This document shows, piece by piece, positions 34,321 through 42,633 of a DNA stretch of 42,633 bases. Source of the DNA: Olavius sp. associated proteobacterium Delta 1 (lineage in GTDB: Bacteria; Desulfobacterota; Desulfobacteria; Desulfobacterales; JAFDCJ01). The notes under the pieces are model-generated. The model saw only the letters and a list, made by a program, of their open reading frames with translations, was not told the DNA's origin and did no database searches. The DNA is taken from positions 1 through 42,633 of the forward strand of contig CACVKW010000908.1 in assembly GCA_902749685.1 (NCBI GenBank). The letters run 5' to 3'. The position numbers were made by a program, and so were the translations under genes. Each line of letters starts with the position of its first letter. Position 1 is the stretch's first letter.

Positions 34321-34575
34321 TGCAGACCTCCCTGGGGCATTATAATATTAATAATAATTCTTTTGCTGTTCAGCCACTCCCTCTATAACGGCGAATCAGA
34401 TATTTCAGATCGGAATAATGGAATGATCGAATAGCAAATGGTCGCAGCTTTGGCAATCCTTAATTGTAACCTTGACATCAAGCAGCGAGCCATAATAAAG
34501 AAAAGCCTTCCATAAAGGCAATCAGGCGGGAAAATTGGAATAATATCCACCGAACATAAACGACTGAATTTCTCG

Positions 34576-35184
34576 ATGCTAATTAAAATAAACCAACAAA
34601 ATCCCCAGCTGCGGCTTATCCATAAAGTAGTGGAGATATTAAAAAAAGGCGGTGTTGTTGTCTATCCGACCGATACCTATTACGGAATTGGGTGCGATAT
34701 CATGAACAAGAAAGCCATTGAAAAAATCTACCAGCTGAAAAAGAGGAATAAAAGCAAACCCTTCAGTTTTATCTGCTCCGGTCTCAAAAATATCAGTAAT
34801 TATGCAAAAGTTTCCAATTATGCTTATAAAACCATGAAACGACTTTTACCGGGTCCCTATACCTTCATTCTGGAAGGCTCCCGGCTGGTCCCCAAAATTA
34901 TGCTGACCAAGCGCAAAACAGCCGGAATTCGAGTACCGGACAATCCTATTTGCCTGACCCTGGTAAATGAGCTTGAAAACCCGCTATTAACCACCAGTGC
35001 AACGATGCCCGATGGCACTGTTTTTCACGACGCATCATTAATTCACGATTTCTTTGGCACGCGGGTTGAAGCCGTCATCGACGGCAGCATCGTACCCGGT
35101 CAGCCTTCAAGCGTCATTTCGTTGATCGATGACATACCCGAAGTAATCCGCAAGGGCATGGGGGATGTTAGTATCTTCGAGTGA
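34576..35184 (+). CDS. Threonylcarbamoyl-AMP synthase-like protein (TsaC/YciO family)
   Basis: This 202-residue YrdC-fold protein has family motifs VVYPTDTYYGIGCD (about residues 27-40), the nucleotide-binding KKRNKSKPFSF, LLPGPYTFIL and TAGIRVPDN. TsaC makes threonylcarbamoyl-AMP for the t6A modification of ANN-decoding tRNAs; the short, YciO-like form here may share this role or have a related one. It is a lone plus-strand gene between guaB and rpsA. ATG 34576 has no recognisable ribosome-binding site. Confidence 0.9.
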   Translation: MLIKINQQNPQLRLIHKVVEILKKGGVVVYPTDTYYGIGCDIMNKKAIEKIYQLKKRNKSKPFSFICSGLKNISNYAKVSNYAYKTMKRLLPGPYTFILEGSRLVPKIMLTKRKTAGIRVPDNPICLTLVNELENPLLTTSATMPDGTVFHDASLIHDFFGTRVEAVIDGSIVPGQPSSVISLIDDIPEVIRKGMGDVSIFE

Positions 35185-35265
35185 GTCAGCCTTTGCCCGG
35201 CTTTGAGTAGCCTATTAAGAGCGCGCTGGGAAAAAGCATCAGGAGTACTGGAGTATGGGAGTAAT

Positions 35266-35314
35266 GGAAAAAAGACGCCCATCTCATCACTGAAACCGTG
35301 ACGAGATAGGCGCT
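35266..35314 (-). terminator. Strong intrinsic terminator after rpsA
   Basis: On the minus strand a stem of about 17 bp (arms 35298-35314 and 35274-35290, two mismatched positions) closes a seven-base loop and is followed directly by a run of T residues. It lies about 50 bp after the rpsA stop and also separates rpsA from the convergent TsaC-like gene. Confidence 0.88.
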
Positions 35315-35362
35315 TATAAAAATCATTACCTTTTTTAAATATAAATTTTTGAAATCAAAAAT

Positions 35363-37312
35363 TTAATCATCGTTTAGTTTTTCCTGCAGATTCTCCCGCA
35401 AAATTTCACCAAACGAAGACGTTGCCGGTCCCATATTGTTGACGTATTCACTCAACAGGCTCTGTTCATCTTCTATTTCCATGCGCTTGATTGAAAGCCC
35501 GATTCGTCGCTCATCACTGTTGATATTCATTACTCTGGCGGTAATAACTTGGCCGATGTTATATTGACCAACCGGAGTTTTGATCTTCTCTTTGCTGATC
35601 TCCGATACGTGGACAAGCCCTTCGATGCCTTCCTCAAGTTCAACAAAAATTCCAAAATCCGTTAAATTTGTCACGGTCCCGGTAATCTCTTTGCCGACTT
35701 CGTATCGTTCAGCCACGCTTTTCCACGGATCATCCTGCAACTGCTTGATTCCGAGGGAAAACCGTTCACTCTCCTTTTCGATATCCAGTACGATGGCCTG
35801 AACCACATCACCCTTTTTGAACAACTCGGAGGGATGTTTGATACGTTTGATCCAGGATATATCCGAAATGTGAACAAGACCGTCAATTCCTTCGTCAATT
35901 CCTATAAATAGGCCAAAATCGGTGATATTCTTAATTTTGCCTTCGATGGTGGTCCCGACAGGATATTTTTCAGCAATCACATCCCACGGATTCGGAACGA
36001 CCTGCTTCATACCCAGAGATATCCTGCGATTTTCGGGTTTGATGTCGAGCACAACTGCGCCGATCTCTTCTCCGACGGATACGACTTTGGAAGGATGACG
36101 AATTTTTCGGGTCCAGGACATCTCGGATACATGGATTAATCCTTCAATCCCTTCCTCCAGTTCAACGAATGCACCATAATCAGTCAGGCTGACAACCACG
36201 CCGGTAACCCGGGAGCCCACTGCATATTTTTCCGAGGCAATCGACCACGGATCAACAGTAAGCTGCTTCATGCCCAAGGAGACCCGTTCCTTTTCCAAAT
36301 CAAAGCTCAATATTTTTACGTTAATCGAGTCACCAACCGCAAAAAGCTCCGACGGATGTTTGACTCTGCCCCAGGAAATATCGGTAATGTGAAGCAAACC
36401 GTCTACACCGCCAAGATCGATGAACACACCGTAGTCGGTGATATTTTTGACGATGCCTTCAACAATCTTGTCTTCATGGATTGATGATAGAGTCGTGGAT
36501 CGTTTCTCTTCTCTTTCTTTTTCCAAAATAGCCCGGCGGGACAAAACAATGTTGCTGCGTTTGCGGTTATACTTTAAAATTTTAAACTCAAATGTTTTCC
36601 CAACCAGTTCGTCCAGGTTGCGAATGGGGCGCAAGTCCGCCTGGGAACCGGGCAAGAAGGCCTGGACGCCGATATCCACCGAAAACCCGCCTTTAACCCG
36701 ATTGGATATGACACCCTCAACCGTTCCATCCTCGTCATAGGAATTTTTAATAGCATCCCATATTTTAATATTGGCAGCTTTTTCTTTGGAGAGAACAACA
36801 CGCTCGTCCTCATCATCCCACCACTCAACCATCACTTCAACGGTATCACCGACTTCAGCAGAAATGTTGCCTTCTTCATCCTTGAATTCATGTATCCGAA
36901 TTTGGCCCTCGGATTTATAACCGATGTCGATCAGAACATGGTCCTTGTCGATCGAAATTATCCGGCCGGTGACGACTTCGCCTTCAGCGAAACGCTTGAA
37001 GCTTTCTTCATACAAATTCATCACATTTTCCATGCTGTCGCCGGAGTCCTGAGCAGGTTCGGATGGCTGGTCATTCATAGCCGCTCGGGATGAGCGTTGA
37101 TCGTTTGGTGATGCGTCCCCAGCATCTTGTGATGCGTCCCCAGCATCTTGTTGAGCTACCCCAGCATCTTGTGGTGCTTCCACAGCATCTTGTGGTGCTT
37201 CCACAGCATCTTGTGGTGCTTCCACAGCATCTGAAGGCTGCATGGTGCCTTCATCGGACAGTTCAGACTGGTTTGAGCTTTCGTTTACTTCGTTGTCGTT
37301 GACATTAACCAT
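35363..37312 (-). CDS. rpsA: Ribosomal protein S1 with N-terminal repeat extension
   Basis: This 649-residue protein carries six S1 RNA-binding domains from about residue 105 to residue 625. The first two are divergent and bind the ribosome in known S1 proteins; the last four contain the repeated DYGxF or DFGxF and HxSE(/D)xSW patterns. S1 helps the 30S subunit bind mRNA. The unusual part is the first 100 or so residues, an acidic, low-complexity extension with six tandem seven-residue repeats (DAVEAPQ three times, then DAGVAQQ and DAGDAS variants). The start is ATG 37312, with AGGGGG rather far upstream. It follows cmk on the same strand, a common bacterial pairing. Confidence 0.95.
   Translation of the reverse strand: MVNVNDNEVNESSNQSELSDEGTMQPSDAVEAPQDAVEAPQDAVEAPQDAGVAQQDAGDASQDAGDASPNDQRSSRAAMNDQPSEPAQDSGDSMENVMNLYEESFKRFAEGEVVTGRIISIDKDHVLIDIGYKSEGQIRIHEFKDEEGNISAEVGDTVEVMVEWWDDEDERVVLSKEKAANIKIWDAIKNSYDEDGTVEGVISNRVKGGFSVDIGVQAFLPGSQADLRPIRNLDELVGKTFEFKILKYNRKRSNIVLSRRAILEKEREEKRSTTLSSIHEDKIVEGIVKNITDYGVFIDLGGVDGLLHITDISWGRVKHPSELFAVGDSINVKILSFDLEKERVSLGMKQLTVDPWSIASEKYAVGSRVTGVVVSLTDYGAFVELEEGIEGLIHVSEMSWTRKIRHPSKVVSVGEEIGAVVLDIKPENRRISLGMKQVVPNPWDVIAEKYPVGTTIEGKIKNITDFGLFIGIDEGIDGLVHISDISWIKRIKHPSELFKKGDVVQAIVLDIEKESERFSLGIKQLQDDPWKSVAERYEVGKEITGTVTNLTDFGIFVELEEGIEGLVHVSEISKEKIKTPVGQYNIGQVITARVMNINSDERRIGLSIKRMEIEDEQSLLSEYVNNMGPATSSFGEILRENLQEKLNDD
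37108..37233 (-). repeat. Six 21-bp in-frame tandem repeats in rpsA
   Basis: Six head-to-tail 21-bp units fill this interval. Units 4-5 are identical, units 1-2 are identical, and unit 3 is intermediate. The near-identity at DNA level points to recent slippage or conversion. Changes in copy number would keep the reading frame and alter only the length of the S1 N-terminal extension. Confidence 0.9.
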
Positions 37313-37562
37313 AAAAATAAAATACCCCCTTAGCCAATTTAGTCATATTCCCTGTAAGAATAGCATAATCAGATATTTTTAGCAGACTCGTTGAAAAAAG
37401 CAATAATTAATTTCGATATTTTATATTTTAAATCAGTAGAAAAGCAATTCATACCTGAATTTTAGCGCAGCACCCATCGTTTCAAGTCAATGGTGGTAAC
37501 TTGACCCCATCTTCACCAAGGGCCAATTGCATGCAGAATTCAGGTAATGAAAAAGTTTCCGA

Positions 37563-38219
37563 TCATTCAATATAAGACATCATCACTTTAATCACCTGTT
37601 CAACAGTCAAGTCGGTCGAGTCGATGACGATGGCATCCCGGGCCGGCTTTAACGGAGCCACTTCCCGGGTGCTGTCATTTTGATCCCGCTGCTCAATATC
37701 ACGCTCGACTTCATCCAGGGTCTGGGTGCTTTTTGATTTTAATTCATCGAAACGTCGCTGGGCCCTTTTGCGGGGGGATGCATCCAGAAAATATTTCAGG
37801 TCGGCTTCCGGGAAAACGACGGTTCCCATGTCCCGTCCTTCAAACACAGCAGCTTTTTTGCTTGCCATATTTCTCTGTAAATCAAGAAGATATTGCCGCA
37901 CGACCGGTCGGGCCGAGACGGACGACGCCAGCATCGTAATCTCCGGTGTCCGAATAGGGTCGGAGATATCTTGCCCGTTAGACATAAGTCGCAGCCCATC
38001 TTCGTTTACAACGAAACCCAATTCGAGCTCATTGCAAAGCTGTTTCAAATCTGCATCATTTTGCGGATTCATCCCTTTGGTTTTAACAGCAAGAGCCACC
38101 CCCCGGTATAGTGCGCCGGTATCAATATAGCGATAGCCCAGCCGCTGCGCCAACGCCCGGCTAACGGTTGTCTTGCCGGCACCCGCCGGACCATCGATTG
38201 TAATCAATAATTTCTTCAT
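37563..38219 (-). CDS. cmk: Cytidylate kinase
   Basis: This 218-residue kinase phosphorylates CMP and dCMP with ATP. The P-loop is GPAGAGKT (residues 10-17), followed by YIDTGALYR, GRDMGTVVFPEADLK and RAQRRFDELK. The length is usual. It lies upstream of rpsA, as in many bacteria, and downstream of hisC. No good ribosome-binding site precedes ATG 38219. The 250-bp gap to rpsA holds no gene. Confidence 0.96.
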   Translation of the reverse strand: MKKLLITIDGPAGAGKTTVSRALAQRLGYRYIDTGALYRGVALAVKTKGMNPQNDADLKQLCNELELGFVVNEDGLRLMSNGQDISDPIRTPEITMLASSVSARPVVRQYLLDLQRNMASKKAAVFEGRDMGTVVFPEADLKYFLDASPRKRAQRRFDELKSKSTQTLDEVERDIEQRDQNDSTREVAPLKPARDAIVIDSTDLTVEQVIKVMMSYIE

Positions 38220-38287
38220 ATTTTTAATTGGTTAGACGGTTGCCGGTATCCGATCTCTGGCAGCGACAATATAAGTGGCGAAAGGCT

Positions 38288-38415
38288 TAAGGTATATAGG
38301 GTATAGGGTTAACCGGAAAAGGACTAAAATTCTTCACCTTATACCTTACACCTCACACCTTACACCTTAAACCTCACACCTTACACCTTACACCTCACAC
38401 CTTAAACCTTATACC
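38288..38415. repeat. Heptanucleotide tandem repeat element
   Basis: From 38336 to 38412 the plus strand is eleven consecutive heptamers of the form ACCTYAY (mostly ACCTTAC, ACCTCAC, ACCTTAA). A shorter opposite arm (about 38288-38312) contains AAGGTAT and ATAGGGT heptads. On the coding (minus) strand the G-rich arm comes first after the hisC stop and the C-rich arm follows. This is the most regular member of the heptad family in the window. Confidence 0.93.
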
Positions 38416-38471
38416 ATAAACGATAATCATCGATTTAATGTTTGAAATCCAAAAATATAACTCTTCCGACT

Positions 38472-39557
38472 TCAAGTGACTTTCCCCAGTGCCGCCAAGA
38501 AGCGCACATTTTCATGATGCTGCCCGACGCTGACACGGATGCAATCCGGATATCCGTAAGACGACATGGAGCGCACAATGACCCCCTGTCTGAGGAGATC
38601 TTCGAAAACGTGATCCGCTTTTTTGTTCAACTGAATGAGCAAAAAATTGGCACTGGACCGGCAATAATGAATATCGAGTTCATCCAATGCGTTGTACATA
38701 AAAGCCATTTCATCGTTCACCAGTCGGACGGTTTTTTCCAGGAAATCCTGATCTTCAAGGGCTGCTATGGCCGCCGCCTGAGCCAGAGCGTTCACATTGA
38801 AGGGTTGCCTGACCCGATGGAGAAGTTCGGCAAAATAAGCCGGCATCAAGCCGTATCCGATGCGCAGCCCGGCCAATCCGTATGCCTTTGAAAATGTGCG
38901 CAAACCGACAACAGTTTTACCTGAATTCAGATAATCGATGCTGTTGGGGCAGCGGCTGTCTTTGACGAACTCGATATAGGCCTCATCAATAACCAGAACG
39001 ATGTTGGCCGGCAGTGCTTCTACAAATGCATCGAGCGCCTGCTTGGTAATCAGGGAACCGGTAGGGTTATGAGGATTATTCACGAAAACCAGCCGGGTTT
39101 TCGGACCCATGCGTTCCAGCATCCCATCCAGGTCGGTCGTTTCGGATTTTAACGGTATTCCGACCGGAACAGCGCCGGAGCTTTGAATTACAATTTCGTA
39201 GAAAAGAAAGGACGGCTCCGGCAATACCGCTTCATCACCGGGCTGCAGCAGCACCCGGGCGAGCATGGCAATCAGATCGTCGGATCCATTGCCCAGAACG
39301 ATGTTTTCGCACTTTATGTTCAATTGTCTGGCAAGGTGATGGCACAGATCATAACTGCCGCTATTTGGATAACGATGCAGATTTTCGGCGCTGCGCCGGA
39401 TGGCCTCTAATGCCATGGGAGATGGCCCCAGAGGATTTTCATTGGAGGCGAGCTTAACGGCACCCTTGATGCCAAATTCTCTTTCGAGTTCCTCGAGGGG
39501 TTTGCCGGCGACATAGGGTTTTAGTGATAGGATATAATCTGGCACGCAAAGTTTCAT
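38472..39557 (-). CDS. hisC: Histidinol-phosphate aminotransferase
   Basis: This 361-residue PLP-dependent class II aminotransferase converts imidazole-acetol phosphate to histidinol phosphate in histidine synthesis. Marks are KLASNENPLGPSP (residues 35-47), NPHNPTG, VIDEAYIEF and the PLP lysine Lys224 in TFSKAYGLAGLRIG. Its ATG overlaps the stop of the oxidoreductase gamma-subunit gene (ATGA), so it is translated with the oxidoreductase operon and not with other his genes. An aromatic aminotransferase side activity is known in this family and might explain the link to 2-oxoacid metabolism; that is inference. Confidence 0.94.
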   Translation of the reverse strand: MKLCVPDYILSLKPYVAGKPLEELEREFGIKGAVKLASNENPLGPSPMALEAIRRSAENLHRYPNSGSYDLCHHLARQLNIKCENIVLGNGSDDLIAMLARVLLQPGDEAVLPEPSFLFYEIVIQSSGAVPVGIPLKSETTDLDGMLERMGPKTRLVFVNNPHNPTGSLITKQALDAFVEALPANIVLVIDEAYIEFVKDSRCPNSIDYLNSGKTVVGLRTFSKAYGLAGLRIGYGLMPAYFAELLHRVRQPFNVNALAQAAAIAALEDQDFLEKTVRLVNDEMAFMYNALDELDIHYCRSSANFLLIQLNKKADHVFEDLLRQGVIVRSMSSYGYPDCIRVSVGQHHENVRFLAALGKVT

Positions 39558-40093
39558 TTGACAATCGCCGCCTTCCTCCCTTCCTCAAGTGCTTTCATGT
39601 TGAGGGGAATGAGCTTTTCTTTTTGGGCAAATTTATCCTTGACCGCCGTTTGCAGAGAATCGAACTTGACAACTGCGCTGCGGCTCACAAATGCCGCCAG
39701 CGCCACGATGTTCGCGGTTTTGATATTACCCAGCGCTTTGGCAATTTCAATGATCGGCACTCTGACTTCATCCACGTCATCACGGCCGGCATCGATGGAA
39801 ATAATGGAGCTGTTGACAAATATTACGCCTGCGGCTTTAACGGTTGGCGCAAATTTCTCTAACGAGGGACGATTCATGGCAACCAGATGCTGGGGATTGC
39901 GAATAATGGGCGAGCCGATGAGCTTGTCGCTGATGACCACCGTACAATAAGCGGTACCGCCCCGCATCTCAGGACCGTATGAAGGGATCCAAACGACCTC
40001 AAACCCTTCATTCATGGCGGCCTGGGCCAGGATCTGCCCCATTAGCATGATCCCCTGTCCGCCGAATCCGGCGAATTGAATTTCACTTTGCAT
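39554..40093 (-). CDS. 2-oxoacid:ferredoxin oxidoreductase, gamma subunit
   Basis: This 179-residue protein is the gamma subunit of a four-subunit 2-oxoacid:ferredoxin oxidoreductase. It has the family start EIQFAGFGGQGIMLMGQILA, followed by WIPSYGPEMRGGTAYCTVVIS. GGGAG precedes ATG 40093. It is separated from the beta subunit by about 170 bp that holds a heptad-repeat element and overlaps hisC by four bases. The complex converts a 2-oxoacid plus CoA to an acyl-CoA, CO2 and reduced ferredoxin. Confidence 0.94.
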   Translation of the reverse strand: MQSEIQFAGFGGQGIMLMGQILAQAAMNEGFEVVWIPSYGPEMRGGTAYCTVVISDKLIGSPIIRNPQHLVAMNRPSLEKFAPTVKAAGVIFVNSSIISIDAGRDDVDEVRVPIIEIAKALGNIKTANIVALAAFVSRSAVVKFDSLQTAVKDKFAQKEKLIPLNMKALEEGRKAAIVK

Positions 40094-40214
40094 TTTCCAT
40101 CTCCCATTTCAGCGAGAAGTAAGAGAAAACCATTTTGCACATAAATAATAGTTGATGCTTAGTTGGTTGGTACTTGCTTCTCACTTAAGCATAAGGTTGC
40201 GAGAATTCCACAAT

Positions 40215-40264
40215 CGCAATCGCCCACATTCCTATTTCCGACTTCCGCATTCCAAATTCCGAAA
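40215..40264 (-). repeat. Heptad-periodic TTCC repeat after korB
   Basis: Five consecutive plus-strand units of the form TTCCNNN (TTCCTAT, TTCCGAC, TTCCGCA and on) end at the stop codon of the beta-subunit gene. On the coding strand these are GGAA-type units directly following the gene. Confidence 0.85.
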
Positions 40265-41008
40265 TCAGTTTTCCTCCGGCACTTTATAATCACCCAGTTC
40301 AAAATAAGGCAGCATCTTTTCTTCGGCCCACTTCAGGGAATCAATCGGCGTCATTCCCCAGTTGGTGGGGCAGGTGCTGATCAGCTCCACCAGGCTGAAA
40401 CAGCGATTTTCCAGTTGATACTGAAAGGCCTTTTTAATGGCTTTTTTGGACCTGTTGATATATTTCGGAGTTATCAACGTCTGCCGGGTAATATACGCGG
40501 GGGTCACCAAGGCGGCCAGCATTTCGGCAACCTTTACGGGCATGCCGGTATAGTCCGTTTTGCGTCCGAAAGGAGATGTCGTGGTTCTCTGATCGGGCAT
40601 TGTTGTGGGGGCCATTTGACCGCCGGTCATACCGTAAACGGCATTGTTAATAAAAATCGTCGTAAATTTCTCGCCGCGATTGGCTGCGTGAACGATTTCA
40701 CCCAATCCAATACTTGCCAGATCACCATCACCTTGATAGGTGAAAACGACCAGATCGGGTCGAACCCTTTTTATCCCGGTGGCCATGGCAGGTGCCCGGC
40801 CATGAGCTGCTTCCTGAAAATCGAATGTGAAATAATTGTACATCAAAACCGCGCATCCGACAGGCGCAATACCGACGGTTCGACCTCGAATGCCAAGTTC
40901 ATCAATTACTTCCGCCACCAGCCGATGGGCCACACCGTGGGTGCATCCCGGGCAGTAGTGGGTTATCGTATCGGCAAGGGCTTCGGGTCTTTGAAAAGTC
41001 TTTCCCAT
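40265..41008 (-). CDS. 2-oxoacid:ferredoxin oxidoreductase, beta (TPP) subunit
   Basis: This 247-residue subunit binds thiamine pyrophosphate: HYCPGCTHG near residue 17, HGRAPAMATG, and the TPP/Mg motif GDGDLASIG ending in NNAVYGMTGG. It carries the decarboxylation site of the complex. AAGGAG precedes ATG 41008. It follows the alpha subunit by 18 bases. The substrate could be 2-oxoglutarate, 2-oxoisovalerate or a related acid; sequence alone does not decide. Confidence 0.94.
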   Translation of the reverse strand: MGKTFQRPEALADTITHYCPGCTHGVAHRLVAEVIDELGIRGRTVGIAPVGCAVLMYNYFTFDFQEAAHGRAPAMATGIKRVRPDLVVFTYQGDGDLASIGLGEIVHAANRGEKFTTIFINNAVYGMTGGQMAPTTMPDQRTTTSPFGRKTDYTGMPVKVAEMLAALVTPAYITRQTLITPKYINRSKKAIKKAFQYQLENRCFSLVELISTCPTNWGMTPIDSLKWAEEKMLPYFELGDYKVPEEN

Positions 41009-41026
41009 TATAGTTACTCCTTTTGA

Positions 41027-42089
<1,063 letters not shown>

Positions 42090-42097
<8 letters not shown>

Positions 42098-42344
42098 CTT
42101 CAACCTCCGTTTGTTTTGGTGCTGCCGCTTCTGCTTCTATTTCGCTGATCGTTATGGCAACATCCGGGCACATGGTGCAGCAAATGGCACAAAATATGCA
42201 ATCTTCCGTCCGCGCCTGATAGGCCGGAAAATAGCCTTTGACGTTGACGTCATTAGAAATTTCCAGAACATTTTTGGGACATACGGTGACGCATAATCCA
42301 CATCCTTTACAACCATCCGTATCAATCGTGTGTTCATATGCCAT
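42090..42344 (-). CDS. 2-oxoacid:ferredoxin oxidoreductase, ferredoxin-like delta subunit
   Basis: This 84-residue protein binds two [4Fe-4S] clusters through CKGCGLCVTVCP (about residues 12-23) and CIFCAICCTMCP (about 49-60). It passes electrons from the catalytic subunits to soluble ferredoxin. The C-terminal end is acidic and Ala-rich. GGGGAG precedes ATG 42344. It is the first gene of the oxidoreductase operon; its promoter should lie in the 290 bp up to the right end of the window, but no clear consensus is visible. Confidence 0.94.
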
Positions 42345-42360
42345 ACAAGAAACTCCCCCT

Positions 42361-42405
42361 AATTAATTGAAGAATTAAGATTTAAGATTGAATAATTAAG
42401 GAATT
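42361..42405 (-). repeat. A+T-rich heptad repeat upstream of the ferredoxin gene
   Basis: Plus-strand units GAATTAA, GATTTAA and GATTGAA step by seven bases. On the minus strand they share the 13-mer TTCAATCTTAAAT with the element before the 26351 gene, in the same position relative to the downstream ribosome-binding site. Confidence 0.6.
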
Positions 42406-42537
42406 CTGTCATTTTATTTTTCATCAACATAATTTTATCAGTTTCAAATTATTAATAGCCCCTGAGAGTACCCGGTTTACTCAATTAAATTAATTCAACT
42501 CAAAACTATTCACATTCTCACATTTAATAAAAATGGA

Positions 42538-42633
42538 CATTGCTGTCCAAAATAATTTGAAAATCAAATACTGCCTTTAATAAAAACAGGCAGTTATAAA
42601 CGGGAAATTAGTGATTTAGAAATCAGGTTGTAC
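42538..42633 (-). repeat. Terminal inverted repeat, right copy
   Basis: Exact reverse complement of bases 1-96. Just inside it the sequence reads GGACATTGCTGTCC, a short palindrome formed across the edge. The 190 bp between it and the ferredoxin gene contain no visible gene. Confidence 0.95.

Noticed and set aside
34505..34519. Terminator or attenuator upstream of guaB
   Set aside because: The 5-bp stem is short, it lies far upstream of guaB in a divergent region, and no riboswitch-like fold was visible around it.
38336..38415. CRISPR array
   Set aside because: The units are contiguous 7-mers without spacers, and no cas genes are present.

Overview
This window looks like chromosomal DNA from an anaerobic deltaproteobacterium (Desulfobacterota, probably Desulfobacterales or a relative). 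That placement is inferred from gene content: a ferredoxin-linked 2-oxoacid oxidoreductase, a branched-chain-type ABC importer mixed with aromatic and fatty acyl-CoA ligases, a PrdB-like selenoprotein, and a DUF4911 protein. No rRNA or tRNA gene was seen to fix the taxonomy. The two ends of the window are a perfect 96-bp inverted repeat.

Region by region. (1) 193-969: a sugar-phosphate isomerase/epimerase-type TIM barrel in visibly A+T-richer DNA. (2) 1351-10459, minus strand, driven by a good sigma70-like promoter at 10528-10556: livG, a long-chain-type acyl-CoA synthetase, livH, livM, livK, a benzoate-CoA-ligase-family protein and livF. This looks like an uptake-and-activation operon for an aromatic or branched/fatty carboxylate. 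A third AMP-forming ligase (10834-12471) is divergent. (3) 12748-13491: a PrdB/GrdB-family gene split by an in-frame UGA, read here as selenocysteine with a SECIS-like hairpin just downstream. Two alpha/beta hydrolases follow. (4) 15445-21269: signalling and small genes: an HDOD protein, a hybrid histidine kinase, two small proteins, an M29 aminopeptidase and a lone receiver protein. (5) 21911-24068, minus: miaB, a DUF151 bifunctional-nuclease-family gene and a DUF4911 gene, ending at a clear terminator. (6) 24431-27777, plus: recJ, an unknown conserved gene and a coupled RNase Z-like hydrolase. (7) 27815-34320, minus: dnaE overlapping a mannose-1-phosphate guanylyltransferase with a degenerate isomerase domain, and guaB. 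(8) 34576-35184, plus: a TsaC/YciO-type gene. (9) 35363-42344, minus: a ferredoxin plus alpha, beta and gamma 2-oxoacid oxidoreductase subunits, hisC, cmk and rpsA.

Two observations stand out. The first is the selenoprotein, which ordinary gene calling would report as two fragments. The second is a family of degenerate intergenic repeats with a 7-nt period. It recurs at about eleven gene boundaries. The larger copies often start G/purine-rich on the coding strand just after a stop codon and end C/T-rich, so they can fold back. No CRISPR array, insertion sequence, phage gene or RNA gene was recognised.
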